Part shown: positions 27,201 to 34,347 of the stretch, one piece after another
Numbering within the stretch: the first letter of the stretch is position 1
Layout: each line of letters opens with the position of its first letter
NCBI GenBank assembly: GCA_025463905.1
Contig: JAODBJ010000147.1
Location: forward strand, 1 to 41,794
DNA: 41,794 bases
Source of the DNA: Actinomycetes bacterium
Lineage (GTDB): Bacteria > Actinomycetota > Acidimicrobiia > IMCC26256 > PALSA-610
Reading direction: 5' to 3'
Notes under the pieces: model-generated
The model's database searches: none
Told to the model about the DNA's origin: nothing
Seen by the model: the letters and a program-made list of their open reading frames with translations, nothing else
Position numbers and translations under genes: made by a program

Positions 27201-27802
27201 GTGACCAGGCGTTCGAGGAAGACGCGCCGGTCACCGAACGCTTGTTGAGCCTGGCGCATCGCGCGTTCCACGACGGCGGCGAGGTCGTCGGCGGCGGTGC
27301 ACGCGAGCATGCCGATACCTCCGCCACCAGCGACGCTCTTCACGAGCAAGGGGAAACCGACGGTGTCCACAAGTTCCTGCGCGGATCGAACATCGTCGAG
27401 GGCGTCGGTGCCGGGGAGTAGCGCGCATCCCGTCGTAGCTGCGATCGCGCGGGCGTTGTCTTTCGATCCGAACCGCCTGAGTTGCTCAGGTGTCGGCCCG
27501 ACGAACGCCAGGCCCGCCGCTTCGACGGCCGCCGCGAACTCCGCGTTCTCGGCCAGGAAGCCGTAGCCGGGGTGCAACGCGTCGGCGCCGCTTCGAGCGC
27601 AGGCATCGAGGATGCGTTCCGTCGACAGATAGCTCGCGCTCGGCGCGGGATCTCCGAGCGCGACGCTGTGGGTCGCGAGCCCGACGTGCGGCGCGCCCCG
27701 GTCGGCCTCCGAATACACGGCTACCGATTCGATGCCCATGCGGTCGAGCGTGCGGATGATGCGACACGCGATCTCGCCTCGGTTCGCGATCAGGACGCGC
27801 AT
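24233..27802 (-). CDS. Biotin-dependent urea/guanidine carboxylase
   Basis: Biotin carboxylase domain ([23 protein letters not shown]), central KipI/KipA-like domains ([41 protein letters not shown]), biotinyl motif EAMKMETVV; 1189 aa as expected for this family. Confidence 0.92.
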   Translation of the reverse strand: [1189 protein letters not shown]

Positions 27803-27804
27803 CG

Positions 27805-28437
27805 TCAGCGCCAGACCACCAAGCGGATCGGGGTTGGGTTGAAACCGTTACACGGATTGTTGATCTGCGGGCAGTTCGAGATCACGGCGAGCACGTCGGT
27901 GTCGGCACGGAGGTCGACAAAGAGGCCGGGTGCCGAAATGCCATCGACGATGCCCAGCGTGCCGTCGTCGTCGACCGGCACGTTCATGAACCAGTTGACG
28001 TTGCTCGTCATGTCGGGCTTGCCCATCCCACGCCACGAATGCGCGAGGAGGAAGTTGTCGACACACGCGTGCTGATGCTTCGTGTGGAAGCCGTAGCGCA
28101 ACGCGTTCGATTCCTGGCTGCACGCACCGCCGATCGTGTCGTGGCGCGCACACGTGGTCGCGGTGACGGTCATGAGGGGATTTCCCTCGTTCGATATGAG
28201 CCGGCTGCCCGTGACGAGAAAGATGTTCCCCTGCTCGACCATCGTGTCGGGCGCGCTGTAACGCTCGGTCGGATCGGCGGCGCGATAGGCGAGGAAGTCG
28301 ACCGCCTGGTTGCCTTCGAGGTCGACGATCCGCAACGTGTCGCCCGCATCGATCACTCGCGCCCACGGGGCACGGGCATCCACCACCTCGTCGTGCAGGA
28401 CCGTGCCAGGCGTCGCAACATCTACGGAGGTGCTCAT
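27805..28437 (-). CDS. DUF1989 urea-carboxylase-associated protein (candidate carboxyguanidine deiminase subunit)
   Basis: LRIVDLEGNQAVDFLAYRAADPTERYSAPDT, TTCARHDTIGGACSQESNALRYG, SNVNWFMNVPVDDDG. Confidence 0.85.
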   Translation of the reverse strand: MSTSVDVATPGTVLHDEVVDARAPWARVIDAGDTLRIVDLEGNQAVDFLAYRAADPTERYSAPDTMVEQGNIFLVTGSRLISNEGNPLMTVTATTCARHDTIGGACSQESNALRYGFHTKHQHACVDNFLLAHSWRGMGKPDMTSNVNWFMNVPVDDDGTLGIVDGISAPGLFVDLRADTDVLAVISNCPQINNPCNGFNPTPIRLVVWR

Positions 28438-29252
28438 TGGAAGTCTTCCGTCTGCAGGAATGCGCGTTCGGATTCCGGCGAGGACGTCCAGAGGGGGTCG
28501 TTCGGTCCGGTGGGTTCACCGGCCCACGCCGTCACCCGAAGTGGCGAGACGGAGTAGGTGGGGCGAGGGTCGAGCACGTGCGGCGCGTTGACGACGGCGA
28601 ACAGCACTGGCAGTTCGGCTCGCAGTTCCACGGTCGCGCCGGGCGCGGAGGCGTCCCCGGTGAAGGCAAGTGCGCCGTTCTCGGAAACGCGCGCGCCCTT
28701 GAAGAAGTTGATGTTCGGCGCCAGGTCGCGTCGTTCCAGACCGTATTTGGCCAACGCGACCGCGAATCGATCGCGCGCGTTGGGGTACGGGCCATGGGCG
28801 CCGCCGGTGCCGTACTTGTCGGTGTTGCGGCGTTCGTTCGAACACCCGCACAGCGCGTCATGCGCGCCGCCGGTGTTCCCGACGATCGACATCAGGACGC
28901 GTCCCATGTCGGAGAGCAAGAGCGACCCGACACCGAGGTACGCCTGCCACTGCACCTTCACCGTGTCGGCGACGTTCAGTCGTTCGATGGGTCGTACCGC
29001 GTTGTAGACGAGGACGCTTGCGCACGCGTCACCGTCGACGTCGACGAGTTGCACCGTCGCACCCCGTGGAAGGATGCGTGCCGCGTAGTCACCGGGACCG
29101 AGCAGATCGGCCCACAGCAGCTGCTCCGCCGGCACACCGGGCGGCGGGTCTGCCACTTCGCGTGCAGGGATTGTCGGCCGGAAGCGCGTTGCGGTACCGG
29201 CTTGGGCGCGCGCGTGTTCCCGGGCGCCCTTGGTCGTTCCCGTGTTGCTCAT
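28434..29252 (-). CDS. DUF1989 urea-carboxylase-associated protein (candidate carboxyguanidine deiminase subunit)
   Basis: GATVQLVDVDGDACASVLVYNAVRPIERLNVADTVKVQW, GGAHDALCGCSNERRN, PNINFFKGARV; ATGA overlap with the next gene. Confidence 0.85.
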   Translation of the reverse strand: MSNTGTTKGAREHARAQAGTATRFRPTIPAREVADPPPGVPAEQLLWADLLGPGDYAARILPRGATVQLVDVDGDACASVLVYNAVRPIERLNVADTVKVQWQAYLGVGSLLLSDMGRVLMSIVGNTGGAHDALCGCSNERRNTDKYGTGGAHGPYPNARDRFAVALAKYGLERRDLAPNINFFKGARVSENGALAFTGDASAPGATVELRAELPVLFAVVNAPHVLDPRPTYSVSPLRVTAWAGEPTGPNDPLWTSSPESERAFLQTEDFQ

Positions 29253-29411
29253 AGGTCAGCCGAGCCTGTACTCGCGATGGGGCGGTCATGGAGTTTTGAT
29301 GATGTATCGAAAGTCGTTTGCCATGCTCGACAACCCCCGCGCGAAGGTCAAGCGCCGAGCGCGCCTGTTCACGCGCCCGTTACACCCGCGGGGCGGGTAC
29401 CGTCGGGCGCC

Positions 29412-30134
29412 ATGACACCGGCTCGATCGCCGAATGGAACTCGGCGAACGGGCCGCCCGCGTCGAAGCGCCGCGGTCGTGAGCGACGAACCGCGCCGGGA
29501 AATCCTGGCCGCGGCCTCGCGGTTGTTCGCCGCGGGCGGTGTCGGCGCGACCACGATGGCCGAGATCGCGCGCCGTTCCGGGCTCCAGCAGTCGTCGCTC
29601 TACTACTACTTCCACAGCAAAGAAGCGTTGCTCGACGCCCTCGTCACCGAGGCGAACCGCGCGCCACTCGAGTTGGTCGAGCGCATTCGCAGCGAGGGTG
29701 GTGCGCCCGCGGTGCAGCTCTACCGCTTGATCCGAGCGGACGTCGCGGCGCTGAGCGCGTTGCCGTACGACCTCAACGAACTGCACCGCATGGCGGCCCG
29801 TGACCCCCGCATGTTCCGGCGCTACTGGCGCGAGCGCGAACGGCTTATCGCGGCGGTGACGGAGATCATCGCGGCCGGTGTCGCGTCGGGCGAGTTACGC
29901 GCCATCGACCCCGCGCTGAGCACGCTAACCATCCTGTCGAACGACGAAGCGACCCAGCACTGGCTGCGGGGCGACCTGAAGCGTGCGTCTCGGAGGTCGC
30001 GCCCGTCGACGGTGACCGCCGACCCCACCGAAGCCGGCCGGTTCCTCGCCGACCTCACCCTGCGCGGGCTCATGACCAGACCCGCGTCGCTCGAGCAGAT
30101 TCGCCGGCGGGCACGCACACTCGACGACTCGTAG
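29412..30134 (+). CDS. TetR-family transcriptional regulator
   Basis: HTH: EILAAASRLFAAGGVGATTMAEIARRSGLQQSSLYYYFHSKEALLDALV. The ORF-track start at 28437 is an over-extension. Confidence 0.9.
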   Translation: MTPARSPNGTRRTGRPRRSAAVVSDEPRREILAAASRLFAAGGVGATTMAEIARRSGLQQSSLYYYFHSKEALLDALVTEANRAPLELVERIRSEGGAPAVQLYRLIRADVAALSALPYDLNELHRMAARDPRMFRRYWRERERLIAAVTEIIAAGVASGELRAIDPALSTLTILSNDEATQHWLRGDLKRASRRSRPSTVTADPTEAGRFLADLTLRGLMTRPASLEQIRRRARTLDDS

Positions 30135-30135
30135 C

Positions 30136-31107
30136 ATGCGCCTCGTGAAAGCGGCGGTGTACTACGAGACCGGCGGTCCTGAGGTCTTCCGTTACGAAGA
30201 CGTGCCCGATCCGGTGTGTTCGGCTGGCGAGGTCGTCGTCGACGTCGAGGCGATCAGCATCGAGGGCGGCGACACCCTCAACCGTTGGCACGGCGAGATG
30301 GCGACAACGCCGCACATCGTCGGCTACCAGTGCGCCGGGACGATCCGCGAAGTCGCGCCGGACGTTCTTGATCGTCGGGTTGGTCAGCGCGTGGTGGCGA
30401 CGATGTTTTGGGGCTCGCACGCGGAACGGGTTGCGGTGCCGGCGGTGATCACGTGGCCCGTCGCCGACGGTGCCGACGTCGTGGCCGCCGCGTGCGTGCC
30501 AGTTGCGTTCGGTACCGCGCACGATTGTCTCTTCGAGTTCGGACACCTTCAGGCCGGTGAAACCGTGCTCGTGCAGGCCGGCGCAGGTGGCGTTGGCGTC
30601 GCGGCGATCCAACTCGCGAAACGCGCCGGCGCGACCGTGCTCGCAACCGCGTCGAGCGACGACCGGTTGGAGCGACTCCGCCCACTCGGTCTCGACCGTG
30701 GCGTGAACTATTCGTCGAGTGATTGGGTGAGCGAAGTGCGCGCGCTCACGGGCGGCCGCGGCGTCGACCTGGTGGTCGACTCGGTCGGCGGCAAGGTGTT
30801 GCAGGGGAGTGTCGCGTGTCTGGCCTATCGGGGCCGGTGCATCACCGTCGGAAGCGCCGGTCGCGATCCGCAACCCTTCGACGTGTCGGTGCTCGGGATG
30901 GGCAACCAGTCGATCACCGGCGTGTTCCTCGGCGCCGAGATCATCACCCCGCGTGCGCAGGCCATGATCGCCGAGCTCGTCGACGACGTCGGCGCCGGGC
31001 GGCTGCAGGTCGTGGTCGATCGCACATTTCCGCTCGCAGACGCCGCCGACGCGCACGCCTACGTCGAGAGCCGTCAAGCCGTCGGCCGAGTGGTCCTCAT
31101 CCCGTAA
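30136..31107 (+). CDS. Zinc-type alcohol dehydrogenase-like / NADPH:quinone oxidoreductase family protein
   Basis: MKAAVYYETGGPEVFRYED-like N-terminus, VLVQAGAGGVGVAAIQLAKRAGATVLAT, GGRGVDLVVDSVGG. Confidence 0.88.
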   Translation: MRLVKAAVYYETGGPEVFRYEDVPDPVCSAGEVVVDVEAISIEGGDTLNRWHGEMATTPHIVGYQCAGTIREVAPDVLDRRVGQRVVATMFWGSHAERVAVPAVITWPVADGADVVAAACVPVAFGTAHDCLFEFGHLQAGETVLVQAGAGGVGVAAIQLAKRAGATVLATASSDDRLERLRPLGLDRGVNYSSSDWVSEVRALTGGRGVDLVVDSVGGKVLQGSVACLAYRGRCITVGSAGRDPQPFDVSVLGMGNQSITGVFLGAEIITPRAQAMIAELVDDVGAGRLQVVVDRTFPLADAADAHAYVESRQAVGRVVLIP

Positions 31108-31109
31108 AG

Positions 31110-31164
31110 CTGGTTTTGATCGCAGAAACGGACGTTTTCCGGCAGAATCTGAGATCAAAACCAG
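31110..31164. repeat. Palindromic element copy B
   Basis: CTGGTTTTGATC (31110-31121) ... GATCAAAACCAG (31153-31164), perfect 12-bp inverted repeat, with clear similarity to copy A at 20717-20771. Confidence 0.85.
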
Positions 31165-31190
31165 TTGGCGGCGTCGCACCGAGGAGAACG

Positions 31191-31646
31191 ATGGGCAGCA
31201 TGCGGTTCAACCACATGGAGTTGACGTTCCCTCGCGGCACGTTGAGTGACGAGTTCCGCGCCGACATCGACGCGTTCTACGGCTCGGTGTTCAACTGGGC
31301 CGCGACCGACACTGATGTCGTCGGTCAGCGCTGTCACATCTTCCTGCCCGACGACGGGCAGTTCATACTGCTGGCCGAAAGCGACAAGCCGATCGCATCG
31401 CCGGGTTACGACCATCTCGGGTTGCTGCAGGAGACGCGCTCGGAGGTCGACGCGATGCTCGACGCGTGCAAGCGCTACCAGGAGAAGGACGATCGAGTGC
31501 AGATACGCGAGTACGAAGACCTCGTGTACCCGAACCTCACCGTGCACGCCTTCTACGTGAAATATCTGCTCCCGATATTTTTCGACGTGCAGTGCATGGA
31601 GCACCCGTCCGGCGCCGGACCCCAGAAAAGCTGGCAGTACGTCTAA
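31191..31646 (+). CDS. VOC/glyoxalase-like protein
   Basis: MRFNHMELTFPRGTLSDEFRADIDAFYGSVFNW...YDHLGLLQE; GAGGAG SD before ATG 31191. Confidence 0.6.
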   Translation: MGSMRFNHMELTFPRGTLSDEFRADIDAFYGSVFNWAATDTDVVGQRCHIFLPDDGQFILLAESDKPIASPGYDHLGLLQETRSEVDAMLDACKRYQEKDDRVQIREYEDLVYPNLTVHAFYVKYLLPIFFDVQCMEHPSGAGPQKSWQYV

Positions 31647-31652
31647 CGGCTT

Positions 31653-31729
31653 GCGACCCGGGTATCAGTAGGGGAAGGGGCGGCGGGCTGCGCAGCGAAG
31701 CGAGCACGGCCGCTCGCGACCCGGGTATC
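31653..31729. repeat. Pair of 14-bp direct repeats GCGACCCGGGTATC flanking a GC-rich hairpin
   Basis: Copies at 31653-31666 and 31716-31729; internal hairpin GCGAGC-acggcc-GCTCGC (31700-31717) between convergent genes. Confidence 0.7.
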
Positions 31730-31736
31730 TATCGCG

Positions 31737-32558
31737 CTACGGATGTCGCGCGAGGACTATCTCGGTGTCGCCGGGCCAGTCCCAGAACAAGCCACTCGGT
31801 GAGTGTTCCTTGCAGATGTCTCGCACGTCGGCCGCGAAGGAGTCGAGTCGGTCGCCGAACAGGTGCGGCGCCGCGTACGACATCGAGAGGTAACCGGCGA
31901 GCACGCTTTCCGTGTCGCGAACGATGTCGGGTCGGCCGGGCGCGAACAGGATCTTCGCGACGCCGAAGCGCGTCCGTGCGAGCGCATCTTCGTAGCGATC
32001 CGGCGGCGCCGTCCGGTAGCCCTGCCCTGAGCGCTTGCGTGGTCCGAGGTACCGGTCCACCACGCGCTCGATTTCGTCGTGGGGGATCGGCGGATAGTCG
32101 GGACCCTCCGGTTTCGGCCGGCCGGCGACCGTGGGCGCGATGCACGCGATCGCACCGCCGGGTTCGAGCGCGTCGTACACGGCTTCCGCCACCTGTTCGC
32201 GCGCCGTCCATTGGAACGACTGCCCGAACGTAACGAGCCGGAAGTGCCCGAGCTGACAATCAGGTATCTCTTCCGCGACGGCTTGTACCCAACGCACGTT
32301 CGCGATGCCGGCCTCGCTCGCGCGCCGGGCCGCTTCCGCCAGCATGTCGGCGTCGGGGTCGAGACCGATTGCTTCGTCGAAGTTGGCGGCGAGTTCCAGA
32401 GTGAGGACGCCGGGACCGCAACCGGCGTCGAGCAGGCGACCCGAACCGTCGAGCCCCAGCGCGTCCCGCAGCGTCGCGACCAGTTCGCGTGAGTACGGCG
32501 GCCGGCCGTACACGTAGTGACGCGCCGCGCCGCGGTCGATCGTCGGGTCGTAGGACAT
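31737..32558 (-). CDS. Class I SAM-dependent methyltransferase
   Basis: GRLLDAGCGPGVLTLELAANFDEAIGLDPDADMLAEA; FRLVTFGQSFQWT. Confidence 0.88.
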   Translation of the reverse strand: MSYDPTIDRGAARHYVYGRPPYSRELVATLRDALGLDGSGRLLDAGCGPGVLTLELAANFDEAIGLDPDADMLAEAARRASEAGIANVRWVQAVAEEIPDCQLGHFRLVTFGQSFQWTAREQVAEAVYDALEPGGAIACIAPTVAGRPKPEGPDYPPIPHDEIERVVDRYLGPRKRSGQGYRTAPPDRYEDALARTRFGVAKILFAPGRPDIVRDTESVLAGYLSMSYAAPHLFGDRLDSFAADVRDICKEHSPSGLFWDWPGDTEIVLARHP

Positions 32559-32630
32559 TGGGATACGGGTGCGGACACCCGCCCTTTCGTCGCGTGCTCC
32601 CGCCGGGCTGCTAGAAGGTTGCTCGACGAG

Positions 32631-32702
32631 TGCCCCCGGCAGGATTCGAACCTGCGCACACGGCTCCGGAGGCCGATGCTCTATCCCCTGAGCTACGAGG
32701 GC
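32631..32702 (-). tRNA. tRNA-Arg (anticodon CCG)
   Basis: Reverse complement GCCCTCGTAGCTCAGGGGATAGAGCATCGGCCTCCGGAGCCGTGTGCGCAGGTTCGAATCCTGCCGGGGGCA; 7-bp acceptor stem, D-arm GCTC/GAGC, TPsiC arm GCAGGTTCGAATCCTGC, anticodon loop CTCCGGA. No encoded CCA. Confidence 0.93.
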
Positions 32703-32761
32703 GGGGCGGACGATCGTACCAGCGGGTGTTGCCGGGACGCCGCTGAACCGATGAGCACACG

Positions 32762-33676
32762 ATGACCGACGACCTCATCATCTGTACCCGGAACCGCCCC
32801 CGCGACCTGGCGCGCTGTCTGGAATCTGTGCTCGGGCAGACGCACGTGCCCACCTGCACCACCATTGTCGACTCGAGCGACGGCGACGCATCGGCGCTTG
32901 TGGTCGAAGCGTTCGCGAAGCGGTGGCCCGATGGCAACCAGCTTGTGCACGTCTCGTCGGAACCGGGGCTCGTGCACCAACGGCTGGTCGGATTGCACGC
33001 GACGCAGGAACCGATCGTCCACTACATCGACGACGACACGGTGCTCGAACCCGGGTATATCGAAGGGATCCTCGCCGCGTTCGCCGACGCCGACGGCGCC
33101 GGCACCGTCGGAGGAGTGGGCGGCTACGTGACCGACCAACCCGCGCATCGCTATCGCCGCATAGACGAATGGCTGGGTCTCGACAGCCGGCGCGAAGGTG
33201 TGGTGCTGCCCTCCGGCCGCAACATCCGGATCTATACGCAACCGGCGCACGACATCGACGTCGACTGGTTGCCCGGATGCGCAATGTCGTACCGCCGGCC
33301 CGTGCTCGAAGCCGAACCGCCCGACGAAAGAGTCGGTCGCAACCGCAACGGCGAAGACGTGCAGTTGAGCTACCGCATCCGGCAACGATGGCGGCTCGTG
33401 ATTACGCCGCGAGCGCGCCTCGCGCACATCACGTCGGATGTCGAACGCCGCAGCGTCGAGAAACTCACCACCGTCGAGCTCGTAAGCCGGTGGGAGCGTG
33501 TGCACGCGGGCACCGGACGGCTCAGTGAGCGCGCGTTCTGGCTATCGGTGTTCGGTCAGCTCGCGTGGTACAGCACGAAGGCCGCGACGACGTTGTCGGC
33601 CGAACGATGGGGGATCGCGCGGGCGACGTGGCGCGGCGTCGTCGAGATTCGCGACCTGCGCCGCGAGGCTCGTTAG
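32762..33676 (+). CDS. Family 2 glycosyltransferase
   Basis: DDLIICTRNRPRDLARCLESVLGQ, IVHYIDDDTVLEPGYIEGIL, DWLPGCAMSYRRP, GEDVQLSYRIRQ. Confidence 0.85.
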   Translation: MTDDLIICTRNRPRDLARCLESVLGQTHVPTCTTIVDSSDGDASALVVEAFAKRWPDGNQLVHVSSEPGLVHQRLVGLHATQEPIVHYIDDDTVLEPGYIEGILAAFADADGAGTVGGVGGYVTDQPAHRYRRIDEWLGLDSRREGVVLPSGRNIRIYTQPAHDIDVDWLPGCAMSYRRPVLEAEPPDERVGRNRNGEDVQLSYRIRQRWRLVITPRARLAHITSDVERRSVEKLTTVELVSRWERVHAGTGRLSERAFWLSVFGQLAWYSTKAATTLSAERWGIARATWRGVVEIRDLRREAR

Positions 33677-34347
33677 ACCTCGACGGCGAGGAGATACGAG
33701 AGGCGGCGATTGACCGCGGAGAGCGTGGCGCGCGCAGTGGCGTCGATCGAACTCGCGCCCGCCGCAAGGCCGTAGTGCAATCCGGTGTCGTCGTCGACCG
33801 CGACGGCGATCAGCACGCTGGTGTCGTCGTCGCCGTTCGGTTCGAGCGGCCGCGCCCAGCGCGGCTTCGGCTCGAAGTCGGCGCCGAAGCCCGAGAGCGC
33901 CTCCACCGTCGCGTCGGCTACGCCGATGAGGCCGCGGCTGCCGGGGGCGCGCCCGATGGTTCGCCGGCCGTCGAGGATGAGGTGCACCTCGATCTCGTCG
34001 GTGTCGGGGAACGACAGGACGGCGAGGAGCCGAGGACGGCGACCGTCGACTTCGGTGCCGACACGAAGAGCGGCGTCGTCCGATCCCGGGGCCTCCGGCG
34101 GCGGCGCGGGCGCCGGAACCATGACTTCTCGGATTTCGGGTGCCCGCCAGCGCACGACTTCGACCGCTACCGGACGATCGGAGTGCCGCGCCGCAATGCG
34201 CGTAGCCGCGACCGGCAGGGGCTGATCGCCCCGCTCGGGGCCCGCATGCAGCTGGATCAAAAGCACGTCGTCGCGTTGGTCGAATCCTGCCGAATGGACC
34301 CCGGGCAGCTTGCGCAGCTCGAGCTCGAGATCGTCGAGCGTGTTCAT
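33673..34347 (-). CDS. Hypothetical protein, translationally coupled downstream of the GGDEF gene
   Basis: ATG at 34347 overlaps the TGA of the GGDEF gene; N-terminus MNTLDDLELELRKLPGVHSAGFDQRDDVLLIQLHAG. No family recognised. Confidence 0.7.
   Translation of the reverse strand: MNTLDDLELELRKLPGVHSAGFDQRDDVLLIQLHAGPERGDQPLPVAATRIAARHSDRPVAVEVVRWRAPEIREVMVPAPAPPPEAPGSDDAALRVGTEVDGRRPRLLAVLSFPDTDEIEVHLILDGRRTIGRAPGSRGLIGVADATVEALSGFGADFEPKPRWARPLEPNGDDDTSVLIAVAVDDDTGLHYGLAAGASSIDATARATLSAVNRRLSYLLAVEV

Noticed and set aside
24956-27421. 821-aa plus-strand ORF opposite the carboxylase
   Set aside because: Shadow ORF; Arg/Glu/Val-rich translation without domains, opposite a strongly supported biotin-dependent carboxylase.
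29253-29411. Guanidine riboswitch upstream of the DUF1989/carboxylase operon
   Set aside because: No recognisable ykkC-I core or mini-ykkC ACGR hairpins by eye; needs Infernal to exclude formally.
28437-29411. N-terminal extension of the TetR ORF to position 28437
   Set aside because: Extension runs antisense through a supported DUF1989 gene; the regulator starts at ATG 29412.
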